The notes beneath the pieces are model-generated. The model was not told the origin of the DNA and made no database searches. It saw nothing but the letters and a program-made list of their open reading frames with translations. Positions 16,074 to 25,258 of a stretch of 56,903 nucleotides of DNA are shown piece after piece (position 1 is the stretch's first letter; each line of letters opens with the position of its first letter). The position numbers and the translations under genes were made by a program. Location: positions 1 to 56,903 of the IMG/VR virus record IMGVR_UViG_3300022540_000584; one strand, 5' to 3'. This DNA is from a virus.

Positions 16074-16388
16074 ATGATAAAGGTGCAGATTCTACGAGAT
16101 GGAAAGTTCTCTGATTTTAACATCCCTGGTCTACGCCACAGGGTCGGCAAGCAGCAACTGGTCGCCGGCGACGTGATGGACTATCCCGACTGGTACGCCG
16201 AGAGTATCATCGAGGACGGATTGGCCGTAGCCTATGTAGCGCCAGGGCCACGGGCCGAGCAACTCATTGATGCTACTAGCGCGGCGTTCAAGCTAGCAGG
16301 CGCACTCGAAGTTGATCTATTCACTGTTACAGGCAGCGGCGCGGGCGGCCGCATCACTGCGGGGGATGTGAGAAAGGCAGTGCAGTGA
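16074..16388 (+). CDS. Virion-region protein with E3-binding (PSBD) domain
   Basis: The N-terminal part (about 1-58) is a small beta domain with DVMDYPDWYAESIIEDGLA, common in connector-region proteins. The C-terminal 40 residues read as a peripheral subunit-binding domain: ATSAAFKLAGALEVDLFTVT, then GSGAGGRITAGDVRKAV. In 2-oxo-acid dehydrogenase E2 proteins this fold binds E1/E3; here it probably serves as a small protein-protein module. It overlaps the connector gene (GTGA). Confidence 0.65.
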   Translation: MIKVQILRDGKFSDFNIPGLRHRVGKQQLVAGDVMDYPDWYAESIIEDGLAVAYVAPGPRAEQLIDATSAAFKLAGALEVDLFTVTGSGAGGRITAGDVRKAVQ

Positions 16389-17257
16389 CAAATGAATATT
16401 GCAGTTTTGAGACGTTGGACGAGTACCAGGACCTGGAGACGGGTGAGAGCGGCACGCCCGATGACGTGCGCGACCTGCGCAACTTCTGCACCGTCGCATC
16501 CAGGATGTGGGACGGCTCGACGCGCCGCAAGTTCTATCCGCGCTCTGAGATACGTTACTTCGATCACCCAGACGATGCCACCCGGCTGAAAGTAGACGAT
16601 GACCTCCTAGAGATCACTGCGTTTACTACACAGAACGGTGCCGAGGCCGTATCCGCCGCTGACTACTATCTCATGTGTGGTACGTCCTATAACCTCCAGC
16701 CGTATGACAGGCTGGTGATGAAGACAGACGGCGACATGCCGGTACTATTGTACTCCGACAGACTACAGAAAGCTAACGCCGTGACCGGCATCTGGGGTTA
16801 CCACGAGGACTGGGCCGACGCCTGGCAGGATAGCAACGATACGGTGCAAGACGATTCGCTAACCGCCGCCGCCACCACGCTGACCGTAGCCGACGTGAAC
16901 GGCAAGGGCGTCTATGGCCTGAAGCCACGGTTCAAGATACAAATGTTGCTGAAAATCGAGGATGAATACGTCTACGCCATTGGCAGGGACAAGTCCACCG
17001 AAACGTTGACACTGATGCGCGGCGTCAACGGCACGACGGCGGCGGAGCATGCCAAGGACACGACTGTCTATGTCTACCGACCGATGGAGGAAGTGGCCCA
17101 CGCCGTCAGGCGGCTGGCGGCCTGGCTCTACGCGCAACGTAATACGCCGTTTACTGAACAGATGGCAACGGTAGAGGTAGGTGGTGTCGTCATCATACCG
17201 CAGGCCGCGCCCGTCGATGTCCAGGCATTGGCGGCGATGTACCGGAGGCGATGGTGA
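16385..17257 (+). CDS. Head-tail connector / DNA-packaging adaptor, 290 aa
   Basis: It starts at GTG, coupled to the preceding stop. The helical start (DDVRDLRNFCTVASRMWDGS) and C-terminal helix (MEEVAHAVRRLAAWLYAQRN) frame a beta domain (DDSLTAAATTLTVADVNGKG), an arrangement seen in gp6-like adaptor proteins of siphoviruses that extend the portal. Location between capsid and tail genes agrees. Confidence 0.65.
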   Translation: MTNEYCSFETLDEYQDLETGESGTPDDVRDLRNFCTVASRMWDGSTRRKFYPRSEIRYFDHPDDATRLKVDDDLLEITAFTTQNGAEAVSAADYYLMCGTSYNLQPYDRLVMKTDGDMPVLLYSDRLQKANAVTGIWGYHEDWADAWQDSNDTVQDDSLTAAATTLTVADVNGKGVYGLKPRFKIQMLLKIEDEYVYAIGRDKSTETLTLMRGVNGTTAAEHAKDTTVYVYRPMEEVAHAVRRLAAWLYAQRNTPFTEQMATVEVGGVVIIPQAAPVDVQALAAMYRRRW

Positions 17258-17697
17258 CTATCGCTGCGGTAGCGACGCGATTGGCGCTCATCCAGAGTGC
17301 CATAGCAGGTGTGAGGAAAGCCTACGACCTGGACAGCATGCCGAACAAGTTGGGGCGGCTGCCCGCTGTCACGAACCACCCTGGCCCGGCGACTTACGAG
17401 GGTTACGGCAGCGGGGATATTACGGAAACGCGCACTTGGTGGATGAGGCTCTACGTCACGCCGGCGCAGCGCCCGATCGACGTATCAAAGAAGGCGGCAC
17501 GGGTCGAGCCGTTCTTTCGCCGGTTCATGGCAGCATTCGCCGACGCGCAGCAACTCAATGATTTAGACGACATACAATGGGCCTGGATTGGCGAGGACGA
17601 TGGAGTGATGGGGCTAGAATATGAAGGCGAGTGGTTCGCCGGAATTCAATTCAGTTTGACGGTCAAGGAAACTTGGAACACGACAGTTAGCACGTAG
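17251..17697 (+). CDS. Tail-terminator / neck-type protein, 148 aa
   Basis: Helix one (VATRLALIQSAIAGVRKAY) is followed by a beta domain (TWWMRLYVTPAQ, EYEGEWFAGIQFSLTVKETW). Size, fold pattern and position immediately before the major tail protein are those of a tail-terminator or head-tail joining protein. GGAGG is close to the first ATG; GTG one codon later is an alternative start. Confidence 0.65.
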   Translation: MVTIAAVATRLALIQSAIAGVRKAYDLDSMPNKLGRLPAVTNHPGPATYEGYGSGDITETRTWWMRLYVTPAQRPIDVSKKAARVEPFFRRFMAAFADAQQLNDLDDIQWAWIGEDDGVMGLEYEGEWFAGIQFSLTVKETWNTTVST

Positions 17698-17706
17698 GAG
17701 GTAATG

Positions 17707-18729
17707 ATGGCTACAGGAATAAAACGACTTCGGAAGATTTACCTGGGCGATGAAGGGACTCCTGGAAGTGCCGTCGCAGCAGATACCATTTGGCGCGGTG
17801 TCGGCGCGGGGCCGGAAATCCTGGACGATATCCAGTTCGTCGAGGAGGATACGGGCACCTTCGGCGGCAGCAATCGCAGCGTCAAGGTGAGCGTGGGCGC
17901 TCAAATCGCGCTCGCCGCCACGCCGTTAACGTTCGAGCAATTTCCGCTGTTGTGCCAGATGGGTATTGAGGCACAGCAGACCGGCGTGGCCGACGGCGGT
18001 GGCAGCGGGCTGATCTATACCTTTGACCTCCCCCTCACCTCAGCCAATACTATCAGGACGTACACTGTTGAGGCCGGAAATAATGAGGAGTGCTGGGACA
18101 TCGAGTATTGCTTCTGTCCCGAGTTCACCGTAACGGGCGGGCCTAGCGCCGCTGTCACGATGGCCGGGCTCCTGCGCGGGCGGCAGGCCACGCCGGGGCA
18201 GTCTTTTGCCTCATTGACTGTCTCGGCAGTAGACGAGGCCGTGTTCAACCCGAGCAAGCTCTACCTAGACGCCGCCGGTGGCACGATGGGCAACACAGCA
18301 GTGGAGGGTTCCTTCCTGGGCTTCACGTTCAAGGTCACCACTGGCTTGATACCGATGTTCACTGGTGACGGTCAACTGTACTTTTACAACGTTGAGCAAA
18401 TAGGCTGGGTGGGAAATATCACCTGCGACGTAGTGTTTAAGCATGTGGCAGGTACAGACACTGGGCACGCCAACTGGCTGGCCCAGACTGCGCGACTGCT
18501 GGAGATCAAGCTAGAGGGGCCAGACCTGGGCACGGAGGGCACGGACTATGCCAAGAAGACCGTGCGCTTCCAATTGCCGGGTAAGTGGCAGTCATTCGCC
18601 GCGCTAAGCGACATAGACGGCGTGGATGTTCTCACCGGCACGTTTCGGGTAGCGAAAGAAACTACGCCCGATCCCGATCTGGGGCCTAAGATTGTGGTAG
18701 TCAATGAGACAGCAAATTACTGGGCCTAA
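17707..18729 (+). CDS. Major tail (tube) protein, 340 aa
   Basis: AGGAGG lies 5 nt before the second of two consecutive ATGs, which is preferred. MATGIKRLRKIYLGDEGTPG and AVTMAGLLRGRQATPGQSFA, plus repeated Gly/Thr-rich strands and C-terminal FQLPGKWQSFAALSDIDGVD, fit a long-tail tube subunit. Tail chaperones and the tape measure follow directly, as expected. Confidence 0.8.
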   Translation: MATGIKRLRKIYLGDEGTPGSAVAADTIWRGVGAGPEILDDIQFVEEDTGTFGGSNRSVKVSVGAQIALAATPLTFEQFPLLCQMGIEAQQTGVADGGGSGLIYTFDLPLTSANTIRTYTVEAGNNEECWDIEYCFCPEFTVTGGPSAAVTMAGLLRGRQATPGQSFASLTVSAVDEAVFNPSKLYLDAAGGTMGNTAVEGSFLGFTFKVTTGLIPMFTGDGQLYFYNVEQIGWVGNITCDVVFKHVAGTDTGHANWLAQTARLLEIKLEGPDLGTEGTDYAKKTVRFQLPGKWQSFAALSDIDGVDVLTGTFRVAKETTPDPDLGPKIVVVNETANYWA

Positions 18730-18754
18730 GCCCAACTATAGGAGGCGTGACGAA

Positions 18755-19129
18755 ATGTCAACCCTGAGCATCATCAACGAGTTCCCGATACTGCGTCATA
18801 GGCTAGACCTGGGCGACTATCATCCCGACCTGGAGGGTAACGAGGTCGAGATATGGCTCAACCTGAGCGACGACTTTCAAGAGCGCTGGCGGGCATACAA
18901 TGCAGGGGTGGGAGCGCTGGCAAAAAAGAAGCCAGATGCCGACTTGACCGATGCGCTCAAGCGAGCTCGCGCCGAACTGTTTGCCGAACTGTGGGACTTG
19001 GCCGTGGTCGACACGGCAGCGCTGTTTGACAAGACAGAGGCAGTGGGGCTGCGGGCCTGGATGCGCCGCCGCACCTGGGAACTAATCGAGGAGTACGCAA
19101 CCGGGCGGGGGGAAGCCGGCGGGGATTGA
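18755..19129 (+). CDS. Tail assembly chaperone (gpG-like)
   Basis: AGGAGG precedes the chosen ATG (MSTLSIINEF). EIWLNLSDDFQERWRAYNAG and LFAELWDLAVVDTAALFDKT fit the mostly helical chaperone upstream of tape-measure genes. The next ORF is in the -1 frame and overlaps, the classic G/GT geometry. A run of six G lies 23 nt before the stop, but no canonical X XXY YYZ heptamer was seen in the right phase. Confidence 0.68.
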   Translation: MSTLSIINEFPILRHRLDLGDYHPDLEGNEVEIWLNLSDDFQERWRAYNAGVGALAKKKPDADLTDALKRARAELFAELWDLAVVDTAALFDKTEAVGLRAWMRRRTWELIEEYATGRGEAGGD

Positions 19130-19320
19130 TCCTGTGGCTCAAGGGGATTGATCCCGCACCTTCCGAGTTCATCCGCCGCGTGCTCCTTGCGCGGCGGCTC
19201 AACGAAGTGATGGGCACGACAAAGTACACGGCCTGGAACGTCGGCGGCATACCAGATGCCGACCTGAAAGAACTGGACGCCTGGGTTACGTGGTCGAGGG
19301 AACTGAGTGATGGCAGCTAA
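19126..19320 (+). CDS. Second tail-chaperone segment (gpT-like), -1 frame
   Basis: The ORF is open in the -1 frame from well upstream of its TTG, which overlaps the preceding stop (TTGA). It encodes GIDPAPSEFIRRVLLARRLN and a C-terminal helix. It may be made by frameshift fusion onto the upstream chaperone, as in lambda G/GT, or from the TTG start. It ends 11 nt inside the tape-measure gene. Confidence 0.6.
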   Translation: MILWLKGIDPAPSEFIRRVLLARRLNEVMGTTKYTAWNVGGIPDADLKELDAWVTWSRELSDGS

Positions 19321-21418
19321 GTTCAAATTAGCGGCGGTGCTAGAGTTCATCAATAAAGCAGGACCGGGCACTAAGTCCGCTGGGAAGGATCTGGATAAGC
19401 TTGCCAAGATCGCCAAGGCTCTCGGTATTGGCCTCTCGGTCGCCGGTGTCAAGATAGCTGCCAAGGCGACCTATGAACTGGGCGTGCTCGGCGCTCAATC
19501 CCTGCGCACCAAGCGAGCGTTTGAGGCCATCTCTGGCGGCGCACTGAGTGCTGCTGACAACCTGAACGCCATGCGCCGCGCCACTCGCGGCGCGATGAGC
19601 GAACAGGCCATGATGGCGAGCGCCAACCAGCTGTTGCAGATGGGGCTTGCCACCAACGCTGCCGAACTGGAGAAGGTTACCACGATGGCGACGCGCCTGG
19701 GCTCGGCGATGGGCAAGGAGGCCGGGCCGGCGGTAGCCGAATTTTCCTTGATGCTCGCAAATCAATCCATCCCGCGCCTGGACACTTTCGGCATCTCGGC
19801 AAGCAAGGTGCGCGCCCGCATCTTGGAATTGCAAGCCGCAACGCCAGGCCTGAGCCGCGAAATGGCCTTCATGACCGCCACGATGGAGGAAGGCGAGGCG
19901 GCGATGGGGCGGCTGGGCGATGCTGTGGACGACGAGCTGCTGGCGAACGAGCGGCTGGCCGCATCTTGGGCTGATCTGAAAGCGATGGCTGGCGAGGCGC
20001 TGGCCCCGGCGATGGCCGACGTGGCAGAGGCGGCGACGGGGGTTACAAGCGCGGTGCTGGAGGCGCGCCGCGAGATGGAGGGGCTGCGGGCGGAATTCGG
20101 TGACGCCGCCGTGGAAGCAGCCCAAACTGAGGATATACTGGGCACGCTCGCCGACGCCTCGGCGATATTGGACGGCGAACTCAACGCCGTCACAGGCGAG
20201 CTCTACGATGCCGGCAGTGCGATGGAAAGCCTGCGACAGCAAATGCATGACGTTGAAAGCATTGCGCTGGGGCGTGCTTTCCAAGAGGTACGCGCCGAGG
20301 CAGAGGGCATGACACCGGCCCTCGATGCAGCGGCGGGCGCGATGGGCGGCCTCGCCACCAGCGCCAAGACAGTCGCCGGCTCGTTCGGAGAGATGGAATT
20401 TGACGACGCGCAGATATGGAAAATGGCGATGGCGAGCGGAGCCAGTACAGAGGCGCTCGCTGCACTGGCCCAACACCTGGATATAGCCACAGAAGCAGAG
20501 ATACAACGTACCCTAGAGGGCTATCGCCTGGTTGAGCAACTCGGTAAGGATGCAATTACTATTGAGCAATATGCTGCTGGTATGTCGGCGCTAGAGACCG
20601 CCACCATAGACGCGGCGGGCGGCTTCGAGGGACTGGGCGCGGACGCCGCCATCGCCGAGAAGGGGCTGGGCGCGATGCGAACCGCGCAGGAGCAGGCCGT
20701 CGCTGCCACGCGAGACATGAGCGCCAAATATGGCGATAGCGAAGCCGACTTCGCCGCCGCCGAGGACGCGCGCCTGGACGCGATCAAATCGGCACGCGAC
20801 ATGAGGACGGCGGAGGAAGAGGCCGCCAAGGCGACGCAGGAATTGAAAGACGCGCAGGAGAAAGCGACGTCGCAGACGCATGACCTGAGCGACGAGATCA
20901 GGGAAGTGGCGGACGTGAGCCTGTACAGGATGTCCGAGGCGGCAGTCGACGCCGAACTCAGGACGCTGGGGCTGCGGGAGGAGATGGGGCTCGCCACCAC
21001 CGAGGCTTACGAGTTGAGTGAACATCTCACATCAGTTAATGACGTGTTGAACCAGATGCAGGGTGAATATCACGTCTGGGTATATTATCACTACCCGAGC
21101 GGGCTGCCCTCATTGCCGCCCGGCGGCGGCGGGCCGCCCTCATCATCGCCGCCGCCCGGCACTCCAGGCCACCAAGCCGGCACGATGTTCCACCGCGGCG
21201 GCCTGGCCATCATCGGCGAGGCCGGCCCGGAACTGGTGGCCCCGCCGCGCGGCAGCCGGGTGTGGCCCACCAGCGCGCCCGAGACGCGGGCGGCGGTGAA
21301 CAACCGCTATAATTACGGCGGGGATACATATAACTACATTATCAATGACCGACTGGCTATGGCGCTGGCGCTAGAGCAGAATCGGCGTAGGCGCATCCAG
21401 CGCATAGAACGAATGTGA
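19310..21418 (+). CDS. Tail tape-measure protein, 702 aa
   Basis: A long, Ala-rich helical protein starts KLAAVLEFINKAGPGTKSAG, has a hydrophobic early segment (AKALGIGLSVAGVKIAAKAT) and ends with the conserved tape-measure C-terminal motif HRGGLAIIGEAGPELVAPP. A Pro/Gly/Ser linker (PPGGGGPPSSSPPPG) precedes it. About 700 residues would give a tail of roughly 105 nm at 0.15 nm per residue. A GTG one codon upstream is an alternative start. Confidence 0.88.
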   Translation: MAAKFKLAAVLEFINKAGPGTKSAGKDLDKLAKIAKALGIGLSVAGVKIAAKATYELGVLGAQSLRTKRAFEAISGGALSAADNLNAMRRATRGAMSEQAMMASANQLLQMGLATNAAELEKVTTMATRLGSAMGKEAGPAVAEFSLMLANQSIPRLDTFGISASKVRARILELQAATPGLSREMAFMTATMEEGEAAMGRLGDAVDDELLANERLAASWADLKAMAGEALAPAMADVAEAATGVTSAVLEARREMEGLRAEFGDAAVEAAQTEDILGTLADASAILDGELNAVTGELYDAGSAMESLRQQMHDVESIALGRAFQEVRAEAEGMTPALDAAAGAMGGLATSAKTVAGSFGEMEFDDAQIWKMAMASGASTEALAALAQHLDIATEAEIQRTLEGYRLVEQLGKDAITIEQYAAGMSALETATIDAAGGFEGLGADAAIAEKGLGAMRTAQEQAVAATRDMSAKYGDSEADFAAAEDARLDAIKSARDMRTAEEEAAKATQELKDAQEKATSQTHDLSDEIREVADVSLYRMSEAAVDAELRTLGLREEMGLATTEAYELSEHLTSVNDVLNQMQGEYHVWVYYHYPSGLPSLPPGGGGPPSSSPPPGTPGHQAGTMFHRGGLAIIGEAGPELVAPPRGSRVWPTSAPETRAAVNNRYNYGGDTYNYIINDRLAMALALEQNRRRRIQRIERM

Positions 21419-21428
21419 GGAGGTTACG

Positions 21429-22385
21429 ATGGCATTGAACGAAGCGAATCATCTGATGACGCCGCTTGAGTTGATTAAGACGCTCGGCACCTCATCCGAC
21501 CTGGTGATCATCGTCAGTTCTGGCGCGCCGGACGGCAACAGCTCGCCGCAGAGCGACGCGGCGAAGGGCTCCATTTACGTCAGGGACGATGCCGGCACAG
21601 ACGAGACGTCACTGTACATCAAGGTAGACAGCGCAGGCTCTGACGACGACTGGGCGGCCGTGCTAATCGCGGGCGAGATCGTATCAGGCGGGCGCACGTG
21701 GGGGACAAGTCTCACCTTTGACACGGACAAGAAATTGCACTTTCGCGACACCGGTATCTATCTGCACTCCAGCGGCGAAGGCGTGCTGCACCTGGTGGCC
21801 GATGGCTCAGTACGCATTGGTGACGGTACGAACGAAGTCATCTTCGCACCTGACGGAGAGTTGACGTTGGCCGGCACGGCGAAGGTGACGCTGGCTATCC
21901 CGCTGGCGCTGGACAGCCAGCACGGCACGGCCACCAGTGAGGCGTTCAAGGGCGCGCCGTCGATCAATCTGGACACCGACGGCGAAACCTGGTTCGCGTC
22001 TTTCGAGGCTCCCAACGACTGGGACGGGGCCTCGGATCTGACGCTGGTCTACATGGTTGCCAATGAGATCGCTGAAGATGATGGCGACGACATCAGTTTC
22101 ACCGGCCAGGCATGTGGCTATGCCGATGGCGAGACAGTAGCCGACGCAGGGCAAGCGGTAGCAGTGGCGCTCAACCTGACAGGCGGGGATGAGGCGATCG
22201 ACATCGTGAATCGTGCGACGGGCGTGATTGACTGGAACGAGGCGACCTATCCCATCGCCGCCGGTGACACCGTAGTAGTCAAGATGACGGTCAACCTGGG
22301 TGACGGTACAGAGTGCACCGGGCCGCTCCATGTCATAGCGCAGTTTGTGGAGTATACGGCGTCAAAGCTAGGAACCGCAACTTAA
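21429..22385 (+). CDS. Tail-tip structural protein with beta repeats, 318 aa
   Basis: GAGGAGG precedes the start. The N-terminus (LMTPLELIKTLGTSSDLVII) is followed by beta-strand repeats (KKLHFRDTGIYLHSSGEGVL, VRIGDGTNEVIFAPDGELTL) and a C-terminal beta domain. It sits between the tape measure and the distal-tail gene, so it is probably a tail-tip or fibre component. Confidence 0.6.
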   Translation: MALNEANHLMTPLELIKTLGTSSDLVIIVSSGAPDGNSSPQSDAAKGSIYVRDDAGTDETSLYIKVDSAGSDDDWAAVLIAGEIVSGGRTWGTSLTFDTDKKLHFRDTGIYLHSSGEGVLHLVADGSVRIGDGTNEVIFAPDGELTLAGTAKVTLAIPLALDSQHGTATSEAFKGAPSINLDTDGETWFASFEAPNDWDGASDLTLVYMVANEIAEDDGDDISFTGQACGYADGETVADAGQAVAVALNLTGGDEAIDIVNRATGVIDWNEATYPIAAGDTVVVKMTVNLGDGTECTGPLHVIAQFVEYTASKLGTAT

Positions 22386-22394
22386 GGATAACCT

Positions 22395-23786
22395 ATGGCG
22401 GCGCAGGTCAAATTGGTGAGGCGCGGGGATTTCAGCGGCGATATTTCCTCGCTATCTCTATTCAACTACGAGCAGGGCTTCAGCCTGGTACGTGACGGCT
22501 GGGTGCAGGCCGCCGCCGGGGGCGACGCTAGAGTCCCCGAGGCAATGACGCTGCACGTCAAGGGCTCCAGCCACGACGACCTGGCGGCCAAGTTACAACT
22601 GCTGGACGACAAGATGCGGGAAGTCGGCTGGCATGGCGATGCCGCCGAACGTTACGGCGTCTGGCTACGGGCGCAGATGCCAGACGAGAGCGAGGCGCGG
22701 CAGGCACTCGTCACTGGCATGCGAGGTGAGCCTGGCGTCTCATTCTACGCACCGCCGGCGGCACCCGGCGGTTGGCTACAGGCAGGCTACAACCTGGCAC
22801 TAGAGCGGACGCCGTGGTGGGAAGCAACATCCCTCTATATGCACATCGCAACGTCCTTGAATTGTCACGGCGCGATGAAAAGCTACGGTAACGTCTACGG
22901 TGATGTGCCATCGCGGATAGCCAAAACGGTGATCAGTGGCGCGCCCGGGGGCGACGTACACGGCGACGTACATGAATTCTGGCTCGGCTTCCGCACCGAT
23001 CGCTTCGGCAACCGGGCAAACTTCAAGCCGGTATGGGACTTGGGGCAACCGGTAAACGGTGGCGTTGGATATAACGATACAGATACACAGATTGACGACG
23101 ATACGGCCTATGGCCTGTATAGAGCGGAATGTACATTTACTACTGACGAGACGGAACTAAACCGCCTTCAGATTTCATTGCAGAACGCGACGACCGATTA
23201 CGAAGACCAGCGCGGTTCCTACATCGTGCTGCTGCGCGCCAAAGTGGGAGCCGGCACTACCTGCCACGTCCGGCTCAAAGACGGCTTCCTTTACACGTCG
23301 GCGATTCGCAGCCAGCAGCGCGTTGAGGTCACCGCGACCAGTTGGTTCCTCCATGCGCTCGGCACAGTGAACATACCGCCCTCGCACGGCATCCTGTCTG
23401 CTAATTTCCTGAGACAATACGGTTTTGAGATTCACGCCTCACGTACATCTGGCAGCGGCTACCTATGCCTGGATTGTCTCATCCTCATCCCCTGCGCCGA
23501 GGGTTCCTTGCACGTCACGGGCGCGGCCGTGAAGTATTGGCTAGGCGATACGCGGCCGTCCACGATTGTAATGACCGCTGACGGCAAGATGGCCGGCTGG
23601 TCGTACATGGACAACCTCCCACGCGCCGCGCTCACCGTCGAGCCAGATAAGTATGCGCTTCCGGTGGGTGCAGGCTCAATCGTCTTGGCCGGACAGAGAG
23701 AGACAGAACATACGCTCACCGATTACGTCACTGTGATGTTGAGTTCTTATAATCGCTACCGCACATTGCGAGGCACGCAGCCATGA
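22395..23786 (+). CDS. Distal tail-like protein, 463 aa
   Basis: Early motifs (RRGDFSGDISSLSLFNYEQG, LHVKGSSHDDLAAKLQLLDD) match a family found after tape measures that starts with a Dit-like insert around which strands wrap. Later parts are galactose-binding-like beta sheets (YIVLLRAKVGAGTTCHVRLK). It probably forms the distal tail ring or hub. It overlaps the next gene by 4 nt. Confidence 0.65.
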   Translation: MAAQVKLVRRGDFSGDISSLSLFNYEQGFSLVRDGWVQAAAGGDARVPEAMTLHVKGSSHDDLAAKLQLLDDKMREVGWHGDAAERYGVWLRAQMPDESEARQALVTGMRGEPGVSFYAPPAAPGGWLQAGYNLALERTPWWEATSLYMHIATSLNCHGAMKSYGNVYGDVPSRIAKTVISGAPGGDVHGDVHEFWLGFRTDRFGNRANFKPVWDLGQPVNGGVGYNDTDTQIDDDTAYGLYRAECTFTTDETELNRLQISLQNATTDYEDQRGSYIVLLRAKVGAGTTCHVRLKDGFLYTSAIRSQQRVEVTATSWFLHALGTVNIPPSHGILSANFLRQYGFEIHASRTSGSGYLCLDCLILIPCAEGSLHVTGAAVKYWLGDTRPSTIVMTADGKMAGWSYMDNLPRAALTVEPDKYALPVGAGSIVLAGQRETEHTLTDYVTVMLSSYNRYRTLRGTQP

Positions 23787-25258
23787 TCGCCCTCAACCTC
23801 TTCGACAACGTCAAGCAGGGCAACGCCCTGATCGCCGAACTCGGCGACGGTGTCAAGGGCACGCTGCGCAACTGGCGGCACGTCGTCAAGGACCTCGGCG
23901 GCTTCTGGATCGCCACCGGGAACTGGCACGGCTCGCGCTCCTCGATGACGGAGATGTACCTCAATGGCATGGCCCGGCGCATCGTGGAGAGCGCGGGCGG
24001 CCCCACGACCTGGGAGGGTTTCGCCGCCGACCTGGAGTTGACGCTGGACGGGCAGACGTACATTCGCTCGCTGCCAGCCTGCGCCAACGCCGTCAGGTGC
24101 ATCTACTCGACCATCGGCGACAACGTATTCAGCGACGGCTCGGCGGAGAGCGCGGCCTGGGCCGCCGTCGGCACGCCGTCGCCCCGCGAGCGCGTGACGA
24201 CCTGGTGCACGCAGGGAGCCTACGGCATGCACGTTGTCACGGACGCGGGCAGCGAAGGCGTAGAGATTGAAAACGGCCTGACCATCACCGCCGCTGTAGC
24301 GTACCAGTGCTATGTCACAGTAGAGGTCGTGAGCGGAACTTGGACGCTGGCCGTGCGCAACACCGCCGATAATTCCATCATAGCCTCACGCGAGACCGTC
24401 GGCACCGGCAAGGACGTCATCTTGGTACAGATTGGTGACAACAACACGGCGACGGGCGTCTACGTCCGCTTGACCGCCGCCGCGAGTGGCGGCGAGATTT
24501 ACGCCGACGCCGCCGTGTTGCAGACCGCGCCGACCAGGGCAGAGACAGAATGGTTCACCGACGACGAGGCGATAGCCGAATACGGCAGGATGGAGGCGAT
24601 TCTGTTGGAGGCAGGGATGACCGACGCCTCAGCAGAGGCAGCGGTCAAGACTAAATTGGCGGAGCACGCCTGGCCGCGCGGGTTTCCGCCCGAGCAGTTT
24701 TCGATCATGGAGACGAACAAAGACGATGGCCTGTCTATCCTATTCACCGGCTATTCTCACACGCTAAAATGGTTACACGCGGTGGTCACCGGTAGCGGCG
24801 GTATCAGCAGCGTGATAATTCCTGCCGCGATGAGCGAAGCGGAGTTTGTCTCCGCCGGCGTCATCGAGGCCAACGCAGTGGCATACCAGGTCGAGGACGG
24901 TGACCCGGTGACGCTGTGGGAGGTGCTGGAGAAAGCCACGCGGGTGGGGAGTGATGCCGGCGCGCGCTATCAGTGCGGCGTCTACGGCGGCCGGGCGCTC
25001 GACTACGGCCCGCGCCCGACGACGCTCAGTTATCACTACCGGAGCGGGCGCTTGCTGAACGTGCACGGCGGCGAAGTGGAGCCGTGGGCGGTGCGGCCGG
25101 GGCTGGCGCATCTAGACGACATGCCGGTCGGGCCGGGCCAGATCACCGGCGACATCGCCGACGACCCGCGCAACTCCTGGCTGTGCGAGATCGAGTATTC
25201 CGCGCCAGACGGCCTGCAATTCAAGCGCGAACCGCTGCCGGGAGAGGAGCCGACATGA
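23783..25258 (+). CDS. Tail hub / tail-associated protein, 491 aa
   Basis: An N-terminal baseplate-like region (MTEMYLNGMARRIVESAGGP, TWEGFAADLELTLDGQTYIR) is followed by a central carbohydrate-binding-like beta sandwich (ENGLTITAAVAYQCYVTVEV) and a C-terminal hub-like domain (SILFTGYSHTLKWLHAVVTG). Size and position suggest the tail hub that carries the fibres. Confidence 0.6.
   Translation: MIALNLFDNVKQGNALIAELGDGVKGTLRNWRHVVKDLGGFWIATGNWHGSRSSMTEMYLNGMARRIVESAGGPTTWEGFAADLELTLDGQTYIRSLPACANAVRCIYSTIGDNVFSDGSAESAAWAAVGTPSPRERVTTWCTQGAYGMHVVTDAGSEGVEIENGLTITAAVAYQCYVTVEVVSGTWTLAVRNTADNSIIASRETVGTGKDVILVQIGDNNTATGVYVRLTAAASGGEIYADAAVLQTAPTRAETEWFTDDEAIAEYGRMEAILLEAGMTDASAEAAVKTKLAEHAWPRGFPPEQFSIMETNKDDGLSILFTGYSHTLKWLHAVVTGSGGISSVIIPAAMSEAEFVSAGVIEANAVAYQVEDGDPVTLWEVLEKATRVGSDAGARYQCGVYGGRALDYGPRPTTLSYHYRSGRLLNVHGGEVEPWAVRPGLAHLDDMPVGPGQITGDIADDPRNSWLCEIEYSAPDGLQFKREPLPGEEPT

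Noticed and set aside
19090-19129. Canonical -1 slippery heptamer in the tail chaperone gene
   Set aside because: The G-rich run does not place XXY YYZ codons in the correct frame, so only a non-canonical slip is possible.
19340-20506. 388-codon open frame on the minus strand
   Set aside because: It lies antisense to the tape-measure gene, encodes a His/Arg/Cys-biased shadow with no motif, and has no ribosome site.
24973-25254. Upstream extension of the tail-fibre frame
   Set aside because: It overlaps the hub gene by 94 codons and is Arg-rich shadow; the ATG overlapping the hub stop is the natural start.
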